Below, one piece after another: positions 44,673 through 54,749 of a stretch of 64,000 nucleotides of DNA. Each line of letters starts with the position of its first letter. Position 1 is the stretch's first letter. The notes below the pieces were generated by a model. That model was not told the origin of the DNA and ran no database searches. It saw only the letters and a list, made by a program, of their open reading frames with translations. The position numbers were made by a program, and so were the translations under genes. The stretch is from Tenacibaculum agarivorans (GTDB lineage Bacteria; Bacteroidota; Bacteroidia; Flavobacteriales; Flavobacteriaceae): the NCBI RefSeq assembly GCF_001936575.1, contig NZ_MSMP01000013.1, positions 1 through 64,000 on the forward strand, read 5' to 3'.

Positions 44673-47386
44673 AGTTTAACATTTAGATTGAAAAAATAAT
44701 TAGCTCCTTTTACTCCAAATTGCTGTACTCGTCTACTATAAATAAAATTTCCTTCACTTGTATTAGCAGAATGTGTATGCCGATCAGGATAAACATTAAA
44801 AATATTGTTTCCCCCAACATTAAGATATAACCAATTTTTCAACTGGTATCCAATTGAAAAGTCTGTTAAAATTTTTGGAGAAAATGTTTGGTCTCTAGAT
44901 TCTATATTTCCAGTAAATTCATTTAAAACCCAGTTATTACTATTACCATCATTAGGATGTAAATAGGAAACTTCTCCAAAATAAGTGTTATGTAACCGAA
45001 ATTCAATTTTGTTTATTTCGTAAGCAACCAATGTGTTAATTTTGAAGTTTGGTTGTGCAGATTCTATTCTACTTACTTCTTCACGATTAAAAATTGCTGT
45101 ACTTCCTAAATTGCTAGAAAGTGAGCTATTAATATGTATGTTGTTTACCTTGGCACTGTTTACATTCGCTGCTATAGAACCGTAAAGTTCTCCAGAACCA
45201 ATTTTATTTTTATAATTAATAACAGCATCAAAACCTCTAGTTCTAGAGTCTATAGCATTCGTTAAAAATTGAGCTGAACTCACATTAAAAGGAGTTAAAA
45301 TAGTTTCAAAACCGTCCTCTAATCTTGCAGATAAAACAATTCTATCTTCAATATTAATTTGATAAAAATCAAAAGAAAATGTAAATGTATTATTGACTTT
45401 ACCACTTATACCTAAACTAATATGATCAGAAAGTTCGGGTTTTAAATCATCTAAGTTAAAAGCATCATTAACAACAGCACTTTCACTGTTGAAAGTACCA
45501 ACTTGTTTAAAGTCTCCATCTATAAATTGATTACTAACATTTTGAAAGTACACCTGATGTAAAGAAGGAGCTCTAAAGCCCGTAGAATAACTTCCTCTAA
45601 GACTCAGATTTTCAGAAATACGATATCGAGAAGCTAATTTCCATATGGTTTCGGAGCCAAAATCATTATAAAATTCGTATCGTAGAGCACCTTCTAAAAG
45701 TAATTTTTTACTCGGATTGATTTCTAAATCAAAATAACCAGATCCATTAGTGCGAAAACGACTTAACTCATTCTCAGGACGTATACCCGGAAATAATTGA
45801 GCCCCTGTTATTCTTGGTTGTACATCGCCATTACTATCTATAAAAGTACTATCACCGTTTATATATGAAGCCTCTTCTCCAGCTTTAATTTGATAGTTTT
45901 CTAACCTAAGTTCTCCTCCTAAGGCAATATTCAAGTCTCCAAACTGATCAAACTTTCGGGATAGATCCAAATTAGTTGTGCTTTGTTGGTATTTAAACCC
46001 TCCAGAATTAAATCCTCTGGGGGAAGAGATTCCTAATGAAGCATTATTTGAATTTTCTACATTAAATCCCAAAGTATTAATACCGATAGATTGACTAAAA
46101 TCAATATTCCAATCATTTTTTATACTCTTTATCCCAGCTACTATAGCATCATCCATAATATCAGTTACAATTTGTGGTGAAAAACCATTAGGATTTAATT
46201 CTAAAACAACTCTGTCTTGATCTTTAGGAAATCGATAAAATCCTTTTGAAATCCCTTCTCTATAATTACGTCCGCCATGGAAATACAAACGAGTATCTGT
46301 TGAAATAAAGAATTCTCCGTTAAAGAAAAAGCTCAAGTTTTGTGTGGCAGAATTACCTATTTCCATTACTTGTTGATTTTTATAACCTGTTTTGGAAAAG
46401 AATTGGTTTTGATTTATAAGCTGAGCATCTAGGTTAGGGTCATTACTATACACACTACCTGTGTAATTACCTGCTCTATTAGTTGGAGTTCTTTGTCTAA
46501 ATTCTCCAGTTAAATTTAAAAATCCCTCTTTACCTATTTGTGTACCAAAATTGATTCCAAAATAACTTGTTTTACCATCTCCTTCAGTATTGGTGCCAAA
46601 TTGTGTATTTAAATCGATAACATCAGTTTGTTTTTTCAGTATAATATTAATTACACCAGCTATAGCATCAGAACCATATTGGGAGGTAGCACCATCTCTT
46701 AAAATTTCTATGCGATCTATAGCAGTAATTGGGATCGCATTAAAGTCTGTACCTACACTTCCTCTACCAGCGGTGCCATTTACATTTAGTAAAGAACTTG
46801 AATGCCTTCGTTTTCCATTTACAAGTACTAATACTTGATCAGGACCTAACCCTCTTAAACTAGTAGGATCTATATGGTCAGTACCGTCAGAAATTGTTTG
46901 ATGGGTAGAGTGAAAGGATGGAATTAGAAAATGTAAAACTTGACTCAATTCTAATTGAGGTGATTTTGTGATTTGTTCAGGAGAAATGATATCTACGGGA
47001 ACGGTAGTTTCTAATAATGATCTAGGTTGAGCTCTCGATCCTAGAGATATAGGTTCGTCTATTGAAAAACCAGCAGAGAGTGTAAAGTCCAGAATAATAT
47101 TATTTTCTAGATCAACTTGAATTGATTTTGAGGCACTATTATACATTATAAAACTTACGTTTATAATATAAATACCTGCTTCCACTTCTAATTTATAATT
47201 ACCATTGGTATCAGAAGTAGTTACATTATCTGTCCCTTCAATACTAACTTTAGCACCTGGTAAAATACCTCCAAATTCATCAGAAATAACTCCAGAAATT
47301 ACTGCTCTAGATTGTGAATTAGTACTTAAGTTAAATAAAAGGAAAAATAAAAGACCAATACTAAAAAATCTTTTTTTTACATACAC
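44669..47386 (-). CDS. TonB-dependent outer-membrane receptor
   Basis: A 905-residue receptor with a signal peptide (1-24), a carboxypeptidase-regulatory-like domain (about 27-110; AVISGVISDEFGGILPGAKVSIEGT), a plug domain (about 125-250; SLRGLGPDQVLVLVNGKRRHSS, IDRIEILRDGATSQYGSDAIAGVINIILKK) and a 22-strand barrel ending FFNLNVKL. It imports an unidentified ligand using TonB energy. No SusD gene is beside it, so a glycan-utilisation pair is unlikely. The final residues overlap the start of the YfiR-domain kinase, suggesting substrate-linked signalling. A palindromic promoter-like element lies upstream. Confidence 0.94.
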   Translation of the reverse strand: MYVKKRFFSIGLLFFLLFNLSTNSQSRAVISGVISDEFGGILPGAKVSIEGTDNVTTSDTNGNYKLEVEAGIYIINVSFIMYNSASKSIQVDLENNIILDFTLSAGFSIDEPISLGSRAQPRSLLETTVPVDIISPEQITKSPQLELSQVLHFLIPSFHSTHQTISDGTDHIDPTSLRGLGPDQVLVLVNGKRRHSSSLLNVNGTAGRGSVGTDFNAIPITAIDRIEILRDGATSQYGSDAIAGVINIILKKQTDVIDLNTQFGTNTEGDGKTSYFGINFGTQIGKEGFLNLTGEFRQRTPTNRAGNYTGSVYSNDPNLDAQLINQNQFFSKTGYKNQQVMEIGNSATQNLSFFFNGEFFISTDTRLYFHGGRNYREGISKGFYRFPKDQDRVVLELNPNGFSPQIVTDIMDDAIVAGIKSIKNDWNIDFSQSIGINTLGFNVENSNNASLGISSPRGFNSGGFKYQQSTTNLDLSRKFDQFGDLNIALGGELRLENYQIKAGEEASYINGDSTFIDSNGDVQPRITGAQLFPGIRPENELSRFRTNGSGYFDLEINPSKKLLLEGALRYEFYNDFGSETIWKLASRYRISENLSLRGSYSTGFRAPSLHQVYFQNVSNQFIDGDFKQVGTFNSESAVVNDAFNLDDLKPELSDHISLGISGKVNNTFTFSFDFYQINIEDRIVLSARLEDGFETILTPFNVSSAQFLTNAIDSRTRGFDAVINYKNKIGSGELYGSIAANVNSAKVNNIHINSSLSSNLGSTAIFNREEVSRIESAQPNFKINTLVAYEINKIEFRLHNTYFGEVSYLHPNDGNSNNWVLNEFTGNIESRDQTFSPKILTDFSIGYQLKNWLYLNVGGNNIFNVYPDRHTHSANTSEGNFIYSRRVQQFGVKGANYFFNLNVKL

Positions 47387-47470
47387 AGTTTTGGAGGTTT
47401 AGGAAATAAAATTATTTATTTTAAGTAGCTAGTATGTGTATTGAACCCCAAAAATTTATATGTCGTTATA

Positions 47471-47488
47471 AAACAAATATATTTGTTT
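47471..47488. promoter_or_regulatory. 18-bp palindrome containing TATATTTG boxes
   Basis: AAACAAATATATTTGTTT is a perfect palindrome with a TAnnTTTG box on each strand. On the minus strand it sits about 85 bases upstream of the receptor gene and may be its promoter or an operator over it. Confidence 0.4.
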
Positions 47489-47594
47489 TCAGTAGATTAT
47501 AAAAGTTAGAACTTTTATTTATAATATTTATGTGTTACTTATTACCTTTTATTATAGGTAACTAGATTTATTTTGAAACGATGTTTGCTGTGAT

Positions 47595-48572
47595 TTAAAA
47601 CAGTCTTCCTGAAATATTAGGGCAAGCTTCTAATCCACTTCGTTTACATAAAAGATCTAAGCCTAATGTAATTTGATGAAAACCAGTATCAGAGAATAAA
47701 ATCTCACCAGACTGTTTTGTGTAGGTATAAGAGAACATAAATCTATTAAAGTTTATTCCTGCTATTGGAGAGATGTATTGAGCATCACCAAATGCACTTC
47801 CTCCAAAAGAAGATCTATACGAAGCTGCTAACCAAATCTGCGATTTTTTAAAGTTCTTATATACTTTCATGTTCAGATCTAAAACTTTTTCGAAGGTTCT
47901 TTCTTTGAGTTGAAACATAAACGAAGGTTCAAACTGAAGTTTTTCTTTATTACCAAAAAAGTATCCGGCACCTATAATATAATTTCTCAAATCTAATGTT
48001 TCAAATTCGGGCCTTAGGTTATTCTGTGCAGATAAAAATATATTTTTTACAGTTAGATAACTAGATAAACCTTTATGATGATATCCGACACTAAAATCAG
48101 CATTCGTATAGAGGTCACTTTCAATAATTTGTTGTACTTGGGGATCTCCTGAAAAAGTTCTTTGGTCAACATCATTAAGTACAATAGATAAAGAAAGTCC
48201 AAAAGACAATTGCTTAAATGTAGACCCATTACTTAGCTTAATATGATAAGCATAAGTTCCTTGAATTGCTTTTTGAGAATGAAACCCATTTTTATCATTA
48301 AATAATATGATTCCATAAGCAGCGTTAGAATACTCATTGAATCTAGAATGAAAACTTAATGTTTGTAATTCAGGAGCATTATCAGTACCCAACCACTGTG
48401 TTCTAGCTGTCAGTCTTATTTTTCCACAGTTTCCTACACCAGCTGCTGCAGGATGTAATAAATAGACATTATCAGATAAATAGTCTTGATAAATAGGTAG
48501 TGTTTCTTGTGCATAAGCAATGCAACAAAAAAGGTATAAAAAAATTGTTTCTTTTTTTAGCAAATTAAACAT
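47595..48572 (-). CDS. PorP/SprF family outer-membrane protein
   Basis: A PorP/SprF-type protein, an outer-membrane partner of T9SS surface proteins. The ATG at 48572 gives a signal peptide (MFNLLKKETIFLYLFCCIAYAQ) and a 325-residue protein; an ATG at 48605 would place 11 polar residues before it but is nearly coupled to the upstream stop, so it cannot be excluded. Family signatures include LPIYQDYLSDNVYLLHPAAAG at the N-terminus, TARTQWLG, and the C-terminal YTYTKQSGEILFSDTGFHQITLG. It follows the 1020-residue surface protein, the usual SprB/SprF-like pairing, and likely helps its export or anchoring. Confidence 0.92.
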   Translation of the reverse strand: MFNLLKKETIFLYLFCCIAYAQETLPIYQDYLSDNVYLLHPAAAGVGNCGKIRLTARTQWLGTDNAPELQTLSFHSRFNEYSNAAYGIILFNDKNGFHSQKAIQGTYAYHIKLSNGSTFKQLSFGLSLSIVLNDVDQRTFSGDPQVQQIIESDLYTNADFSVGYHHKGLSSYLTVKNIFLSAQNNLRPEFETLDLRNYIIGAGYFFGNKEKLQFEPSFMFQLKERTFEKVLDLNMKVYKNFKKSQIWLAASYRSSFGGSAFGDAQYISPIAGINFNRFMFSYTYTKQSGEILFSDTGFHQITLGLDLLCKRSGLEACPNISGRLF

Positions 48573-48606
48573 CTGATGTATATTTATATAATCAACATAT
48601 TTCATA

Positions 48607-51600
48607 TTATTCCCTTAAAAGAGAGAAATGTCCTCTGCGGTTTACTACGTTTCCTCTAGTATCAGTCAATTCAACGCTGAACCAATAATCACTAGGAGTT
48701 AGCATTTTACCTTTATATAACCCGTCCCAACCTTCATCATTAACTTTAAATGAAGTAATTATTTTTCCAAATCTGTCAAAAATAGTAATATTACTTTTAG
48801 GATAGAAATCTAAAGTACCACCTTTAACAATCCAAGTATCATTTTCTCCATCGTTATTTGGAGTAAAGAAATTAGGGAATTCAAGCACAGATACTTTAAC
48901 TCTAGAAGTTCCACAACCATTTATTTCACGAATTAAAATTGTGTAAATGCCTCCTGATAGGTTTTCAAAAAAAGGTTCTTTTTGAAAGTCTCTAATCATT
49001 TTACCCTTTTGGTCTTCAAGAGCGAACTCATAATTTTTAATATTAAAACTAGAACTTTCGTTAATAGTTATAGTATTGTTAGTAGTATCGTCATTAATTG
49101 TAATATCATCTAAAGTAATACTGGCTATAATTGATTCATCAACAATAATGGTTTTTGTCTTTTCGCAATTAGTTATTTTATCTATAGCTTTAACTTGATA
49201 CGTGCCACCTTGAAGAATATCTAGTTCTTGAGTATTCCCAATAACAGTTGGATTACCATTTCTTGTCCATTCATAGTTGTAATCTTCACTAGGCATTTCA
49301 GCGCTAATAGGAGATGGTGCATTTAAACATAAAATTTGAGGAGAGGTAACAGTAAATTTAGGTAATGGATTTACTTTGATAAAGAGTTTTCCAAGACCAG
49401 TACAATCGTTATTTATCTTATTGATAATTTTTATAAAAATAGTTTGAGGGGTGATGGCTGGCAGCTTCGTATTTCTATAACTAGATGGATTTTTAATTTG
49501 ATTCGTTACAGCATCTCTATCAGTTTCAGATTCAAAGAATAAAATATCTAGGTTATTTCTAACTGCAGGAGTAAAAGGAGCTTTTATTTCATCAATAGCG
49601 TTTGAAAGGTCAAAATTAGAAATGCCGTCAGTATCATCGTTATTTTTTGTATCGTTTCCATCGGGGTCTAAAAAATCATCACAAGCTGTAAATTCTTTAT
49701 TGTATGCGATATCAGAGAAAAAAGAGATGATTACATCTAGTTTAGAAACTCGGTAACAACCTTTGTTAGATATAGTTCTAACCCAGAAAGAATCACCATT
49801 AGTAGCTGTGACGTTTACAGGGTCTGTAATTTCAGAAGTATCATTATTTGCATCAGTTTCTGAGCGATAGTATTTAAAAGTCTCATTAGTATGATTATTA
49901 GAAATACTAATTTGGGCTTGAGTTAAGTTTACAGTAGAAGTTAAGTCAAAATTGGTGTCACATTGTTTTATTTGAGCAGGATTGTTAACAATAATAGGTA
50001 ATGGGTGTACTACAAGTTTGAAAGGTTTAAAACTTGTAGTAGGATCTGAGGCTATAAAACAATTGGTGTTGGCTATATTTTCTACTCGTACATAAATAGT
50101 TTGTTCTTTAGGGTTTGTATTTCTATAAGGAATGGTTTTATCAATTAGATCTGTAGTGGCGTTAGTTTGAGCACCGCTCATAGTCGTATGATAAGTAACA
50201 CTGTACTGAGTAGGAGATAAACTACCTAAAATCACATTGTCTTTAGTTGACAATATAAAGTTATTAAAAAAATCATCAGTATCAGTTCCACTAACATTAT
50301 CATCGCAAACTTCATAATCAGCAGGCTGAGAAGCAGTAGGAGTGGTAGTAACCATAACTTTAAAAGAAGAATCAACAAAACAATGTGTAGCAATTTTATT
50401 CGTTTTTCTCACATAAATAGTTTCATTATCGCTTGGTAAAGTGTAATTGTTAGGATTGGAAATGAGTGTTGTGTATCCAGCATCTGAATAAAAAGCTACT
50501 TCAAATATCGTGGGATTTTGACCATTTAAAACATCATTAAATCTAGAAGTTAAATCTATAATATTTGTATTGCAAGATGAAATATCTGGTATACTTGTAT
50601 TATTTAAAGGTGGTTCCGAAAACTCAAGAACAATTGAGTCCTTATCTGTACATCCCCCTCCTAAATCCACTTCACATGTATAGGTTCCGTTACCTAAATT
50701 AGCCAAATAAGATTTGTTAGTTTCTCCTAAAATTTCACTTCCATCTTTAAACCATTTATAAGTAGTCGCATCTACATTCGAAGTCAATAACTTTTCGTTA
50801 TCGCAAACAGAATTACCATCCGCTAAAATTTGATCTTCACCTAAATCTAAACCTAAATTAAAACTCCCTTTTTCTAAAAAGATAGCCGTATCCAATCTTT
50901 CATCACTAAAGTCAGCTACCACTAGTTTTATATGATAAGCTACATTAGGTTCAACAGTAGCTTCTGCCGTTAATACAACTGTTCTACCTCTAAATCCAGT
51001 TTCTCCAAAATCGCTTCCATGAAAAAAAATAGCATTTTGAGCAGGGCAACCATCAACCCCTGTTATTGTATTATGCACATTAGTAATACTTACAGGAGTA
51101 GTAGTGCCAGGTAGTAGAGCAATGTTTGTATAATCAGTTTCAGTTGTTTTTCTCAATAGAAAGGCAAAACCATCAGCAAAATTACAAGGGAAATTAACAT
51201 GATATTCGTTAGAAGCCATCAGATATCTAAAACTAATTCTATTTCCTTTTGGGACAAAATCAAATTCGATAGCACTTGCATCTATAATATTAGTAGGAGA
51301 TTCACCTATAGCAGTACTCAAATCAGTATCCGTTCTACCAGTAGATGGACTATCCAGATCTGCCCCAGATATTCCAATATTTCCTACTGTTCCTGATGTA
51401 AGGACAATACCTTCATCAAAAGGAAAGTTACTGCCAGTTTGTTTTTTGAAAAAACCATAACTTCTTTGGCCTAAATCGGTAGCATCTCTTACAGATGAAG
51501 TAACATTAGATACAGTAGTACAATTACCAGTGACCAATACATCTGTTATTAACTGTGCTGGATCAAATGAAGCTTCAGGGTCAGCAGTGTTATTAACTCG

Positions 51601-51669
51601 TACTTGAGCGGATAAAATTGAGGAAATTCCAAAAAAGAGTAATAGAATTATTAAACAGATCTTTCTCAT
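48607..51669 (-). CDS. Large surface protein with T9SS type B (gliding-type) sorting domain
   Basis: A 1020-residue secreted protein with signal peptide (1-21). Residues about 35-275 form a choice-of-anchor-L domain (FDEGIVLTSGTVGNIGISG, FDFVPKGNRISFRYLMASNEY). Several Ig-like repeats follow, with CDTN/CDDN-type motifs and Asp-rich segments that may bind calcium. The last 90 residues (FPNFFTPNNDGENDTWIVKG, ITIFDRFGKIITSF, WDGLYKGKMLTPSDYWFSVEL) are the CHU_C/type B sorting domain found on SprB-like gliding adhesins. It is co-transcribed with the PorP/SprF partner. The ligand is unknown. Confidence 0.92.
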   Translation of the reverse strand: MRKICLIILLLFFGISSILSAQVRVNNTADPEASFDPAQLITDVLVTGNCTTVSNVTSSVRDATDLGQRSYGFFKKQTGSNFPFDEGIVLTSGTVGNIGISGADLDSPSTGRTDTDLSTAIGESPTNIIDASAIEFDFVPKGNRISFRYLMASNEYHVNFPCNFADGFAFLLRKTTETDYTNIALLPGTTTPVSITNVHNTITGVDGCPAQNAIFFHGSDFGETGFRGRTVVLTAEATVEPNVAYHIKLVVADFSDERLDTAIFLEKGSFNLGLDLGEDQILADGNSVCDNEKLLTSNVDATTYKWFKDGSEILGETNKSYLANLGNGTYTCEVDLGGGCTDKDSIVLEFSEPPLNNTSIPDISSCNTNIIDLTSRFNDVLNGQNPTIFEVAFYSDAGYTTLISNPNNYTLPSDNETIYVRKTNKIATHCFVDSSFKVMVTTTPTASQPADYEVCDDNVSGTDTDDFFNNFILSTKDNVILGSLSPTQYSVTYHTTMSGAQTNATTDLIDKTIPYRNTNPKEQTIYVRVENIANTNCFIASDPTTSFKPFKLVVHPLPIIVNNPAQIKQCDTNFDLTSTVNLTQAQISISNNHTNETFKYYRSETDANNDTSEITDPVNVTATNGDSFWVRTISNKGCYRVSKLDVIISFFSDIAYNKEFTACDDFLDPDGNDTKNNDDTDGISNFDLSNAIDEIKAPFTPAVRNNLDILFFESETDRDAVTNQIKNPSSYRNTKLPAITPQTIFIKIINKINNDCTGLGKLFIKVNPLPKFTVTSPQILCLNAPSPISAEMPSEDYNYEWTRNGNPTVIGNTQELDILQGGTYQVKAIDKITNCEKTKTIIVDESIIASITLDDITINDDTTNNTITINESSSFNIKNYEFALEDQKGKMIRDFQKEPFFENLSGGIYTILIREINGCGTSRVKVSVLEFPNFFTPNNDGENDTWIVKGGTLDFYPKSNITIFDRFGKIITSFKVNDEGWDGLYKGKMLTPSDYWFSVELTDTRGNVVNRRGHFSLLRE

Positions 51670-51790
51670 GGGATTTATTGATTGTCTTTTTTAAGATAGT
51701 TTACTATGCTATAGGTAAATAAAACATTGGAAATTAATAAACTCCTACCATTGCAACTAATAATTTTTCAATAAACTGCAAACAGTTTAA

Positions 51791-51798
51791 TATATTTG
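51791..51798 (+). promoter_or_regulatory. Putative -7 box for radC
   Basis: TATATTTG matches TAnnTTTG and ends 12 bases before the radC ATG at 51811. It overlaps an in-frame TTG at 51796, so that TTG would lie upstream of the transcript start. Confidence 0.4.
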
Positions 51799-51810
51799 TC
51801 AAAAAAAGTA

Positions 51811-52497
51811 ATGAAAAAGTTAAGTATTAAATCTTGGGCTGTTGATGACAGACCAAGAGAAAAGCTACTCCTAAAAGGAATTAATGCATTATCAGATGCT
51901 GAATTAATAGCAATTTTAATAGGTTCTGGAAATAGACAAGAAAGCGCTGTTGAACTTTCAAAACGTATTTTATTATCTGTAGATAACGATCTAAATAAGC
52001 TTTCTAAATTATCAGTACAAGAGTTGATGAATTTTAAGGGGATTGGAGAAGCCAAAGCGATTACCATAACCACTGCCTTGGAATTAGGAAAGCGTAGGCA
52101 ACATGAACATAAAAAAAGTATACAAAAAATATCTTCATCTAAACATGTTTTTGAATTAATGCAGTACATTTTAGGAGACTTATCTCATGAAGAATTTTGG
52201 GTAGTATATTTGAATAATTCAAATGCAGTTTTAGCAAAACAACAAATCAGTAAAGGAGGTTTAAATAGTACATTAGTAGATGTACGGTTGATTTATAAAA
52301 GAGCATTAGAGCTATCTGCGGTAGGAGTAATATTAACACACAATCATCCTTCAGGAAAATTATCTCCTAGTGGAGCTGATAAAATGTTAACGGAGAAAAT
52401 AAAAAATGCAGGACATGCTTTGGATATAAGAGTTCTTGATCATGTTATTATTACTGAGAAAAATTATTTTAGCTTTGCAGATGAAGGAATTTTATAA
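51811..52497 (+). CDS. radC: RadC/YsxA-type JAB metalloprotease-fold protein
   Basis: A 228-residue protein of the RadC family. An N-terminal helix-hairpin-helix region (about 45-80; LSVQELMNFKGIGEAKAITI) precedes the JAB1/MPN-type domain with LTHNHPSGKLSPSGAD near residue 176, where the two His and the Asp form the metal site. Despite the name, a DNA-repair role is unproven. The ATG at 51811 was preferred to a TTG at 51796 because that TTG lies in the promoter box and MKKLSIKSWAVDDRPREKL is the usual start. Confidence 0.95.
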   Translation: MKKLSIKSWAVDDRPREKLLLKGINALSDAELIAILIGSGNRQESAVELSKRILLSVDNDLNKLSKLSVQELMNFKGIGEAKAITITTALELGKRRQHEHKKSIQKISSSKHVFELMQYILGDLSHEEFWVVYLNNSNAVLAKQQISKGGLNSTLVDVRLIYKRALELSAVGVILTHNHPSGKLSPSGADKMLTEKIKNAGHALDIRVLDHVIITEKNYFSFADEGIL

Positions 52498-52538
52498 TCA
52501 TTTCAGATTAAAAAAGATTAATGAACTGACACTTTTAA

Positions 52539-53843
52539 ATGATATTAGTTTATACACATAAAATAACTCCTAGAGTACGTTATACTTTTAAGCATATATT
52601 TACTCGTATACTTTCTGTGGAAGTAGATTTCACATCTAAAGTGGAAAAATTTGTGGCGCATAATGGGCCTAAAATGTCTTACACTACAATTCCATTAGGG
52701 AAAGAGTTTTTTGTGAAAAGCACTAATTTATTGTTTGAACAAGGTATTAGTGATATTGATATAGAAGTTTCTAATTGGGATGGTATACCTTGCTTTTTCT
52801 ACCAAGGAGTAAAATCTACAATTCCATTCGATATTTTTTCAGCTAGTTTTTTTCTGATTACTCGATATGAAGAATATCTACCGCATATAAAAGATGTACA
52901 TGAACGTTTTCCAGCAAATCAAAGTTTAGCATTTCAAAATGGTTTTTTAGAAAAACCAGTGGTTGATATATGGGCTTATAAATTATTAGATAGTTTAAAA
53001 GAAAAGTTTCCTGATTTAGAGCATGGAAGTCAGGATTATAGATTTATTTCTACAATTGATGTCGATAATGCATATGCATATAAACATAAAAGTGTTATCA
53101 GAGCATTTGGAGGATTATTTAAAGATATATATAATCTTCATTTCATGAAGGTTTTTGATAGAATAGCTGTTCGTTTTAATCTTAAAAAAGATCCTTTTGA
53201 TACTTTTGAAAATATTGTTAAGCTTAAAAATAAATATGATATAAAAACTATTTTCTTCTTCTTAATTAGTGATTATACTTCTTTTGATACTAATGTTTCA
53301 GCATTTAAAACGAAGTTCAGATTACTCATAAAAGATATGGTAGATTACGCTCGGGTAGGGCTACATCCTTCTTATTATACCATGCAGGATGTGGAGAAAT
53401 TAAAGAGTGAAAAAGAACGTTTAGAAGGTATTACTAATATGCCTATTTTTAGATCTAGACAACATTATCTTAGGTTTTCGTTGCCCGAAACACTTCAAAA
53501 ACTAATTGATTTAGAAATTCATGAAGACCATTCTATGGGATATGCAAGTCATGTAGGGTTTAGAGCTAGCACATGTACACCTTTTTATTTTTATGATTTA
53601 GATTTTGAAATTCAAACTCCACTAAAAATCTTCCCTTTTGCTTTAATGGATACTACGCTAAATGATTACATGAAATTAACACCAAAACAATCTTTAGGGA
53701 AAATAAACGATTTATATAATGAAGTGAAAAAAGTGAATGGTACTTTTATTACATTATTTCATAATGAAAGTTTAAGTGGATATTCACGTTGGAAAGGATG
53801 GGAAAGAGTTTATGAATCTATGCTTAAGATTGTTACTAAATAA
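52539..53843 (+). CDS. Polysaccharide deacetylase-family protein (DUF7033 type)
   Basis: A 434-residue protein with an N-terminal region of the DUF7033 type and a C-terminal NodB-like deacetylase fold. Conserved elements are FRFISTIDVDNAYAYKHK-like YRFISTIDVDNAY near residue 170 (metal-binding Asp), VGLHPSY near 270 with the His, and the MDTTLNDYM and TLFHNESLSG blocks at the end. It has no signal peptide and probably acts on a cytoplasmic sugar precursor. Its stop codon directly abuts the FemAB-like gene, so it is part of the surface-glycan cluster. The exact substrate is unknown. Confidence 0.85.
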   Translation: MILVYTHKITPRVRYTFKHIFTRILSVEVDFTSKVEKFVAHNGPKMSYTTIPLGKEFFVKSTNLLFEQGISDIDIEVSNWDGIPCFFYQGVKSTIPFDIFSASFFLITRYEEYLPHIKDVHERFPANQSLAFQNGFLEKPVVDIWAYKLLDSLKEKFPDLEHGSQDYRFISTIDVDNAYAYKHKSVIRAFGGLFKDIYNLHFMKVFDRIAVRFNLKKDPFDTFENIVKLKNKYDIKTIFFFLISDYTSFDTNVSAFKTKFRLLIKDMVDYARVGLHPSYYTMQDVEKLKSEKERLEGITNMPIFRSRQHYLRFSLPETLQKLIDLEIHEDHSMGYASHVGFRASTCTPFYFYDLDFEIQTPLKIFPFALMDTTLNDYMKLTPKQSLGKINDLYNEVKKVNGTFITLFHNESLSGYSRWKGWERVYESMLKIVTK

Positions 53844-54749
53844 ATGATACAACTTGTTTCAAGAGCAAATTTAGACACTGAAAAATACAACGATTGTATT
53901 TCACAAGCAATTCAATCAAATATTTTTGGATATTCTTGGTATTTGGATACAGCTGCTGATAAATGGAGTGTTTTTGTGTTAAATGATTATGAGGCAGTAA
54001 TGCCTATCCCTTGGAGAAAGAAGCTATTCATCAAATATACGTATCAACCCTTTTGGGTATTACAACTTGGAATTTATTCTAAAGAAATTGAAGATGAGAA
54101 TGAATTCTTAATTGAATTATTTTCTGAATTTAAATATGTAAACCTCAGAATGCATTTTAAAAATGGATTTAGTATGTTTCATACCTATTTTAAGTATATG
54201 AAAATGCAATCATTACAGTTAAGTGGTAACTATGAGGTTGTTTTAGCAAATTACAGAAAGGATAGAAAGAAAGATATTAGGAAAAGTATTAAGAATGATT
54301 TGTTAGAAAGGTGGGGGGATGATCCTGAAACATTAATTAATTTGTTTAAAGGAAACGTAGGTAGAAGAACAAAGAAGATTAAAGAAAAAGATTATATAAT
54401 ATTAGAAAAACTAATGTATAAATGCATTACAAGAAACAAAGGTGAGGTATTATCTATTTATGACAAAGAAAATAAGCCTGTGGCTTCTGGTTTTTTCTTG
54501 AAGCATAATGAGGAAGTAATGATCTTAGTATCTTCTACAAACTTTAAAAACCGTAAAAATGGGGCTAATACATTCTTAATTGATAGAGCCATTTTTAAAT
54601 ACATAAAAAACTATAAACAATTCAATTTTGGTGGTTCTATAATAAGGAGTATTGCACAGTTTTTCAAAAGCTTTGGAGCTGTAGATTCTGAATATATTCA
54701 GTTGCATTACAATACACTGCCTAAATTGATTCGTTTTTTAAAGAAGTAA
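53844..54749 (+). CDS. FemAB/GNAT-like acyltransferase
   Basis: A 301-residue protein of the GNAT/FemAB-like superfamily. YTYQPFWVLQLGIYSKE, YRKDRKKDIRKSIKN near 135, VASGFFLKHNEEVMILVSSTN near 215 and FNFGGSIIRSIAQFFKSFGA near 270 are characteristic of FemAB-type transferases in exopolysaccharide clusters, which transfer an acyl or aminoacyl group. It starts right after the deacetylase stop codon, implying an operon. Its last 29 bases overlap the convergent methyltransferase gene. Donor and acceptor are unknown. Confidence 0.82.
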   Translation: MIQLVSRANLDTEKYNDCISQAIQSNIFGYSWYLDTAADKWSVFVLNDYEAVMPIPWRKKLFIKYTYQPFWVLQLGIYSKEIEDENEFLIELFSEFKYVNLRMHFKNGFSMFHTYFKYMKMQSLQLSGNYEVVLANYRKDRKKDIRKSIKNDLLERWGDDPETLINLFKGNVGRRTKKIKEKDYIILEKLMYKCITRNKGEVLSIYDKENKPVASGFFLKHNEEVMILVSSTNFKNRKNGANTFLIDRAIFKYIKNYKQFNFGGSIIRSIAQFFKSFGAVDSEYIQLHYNTLPKLIRFLKK

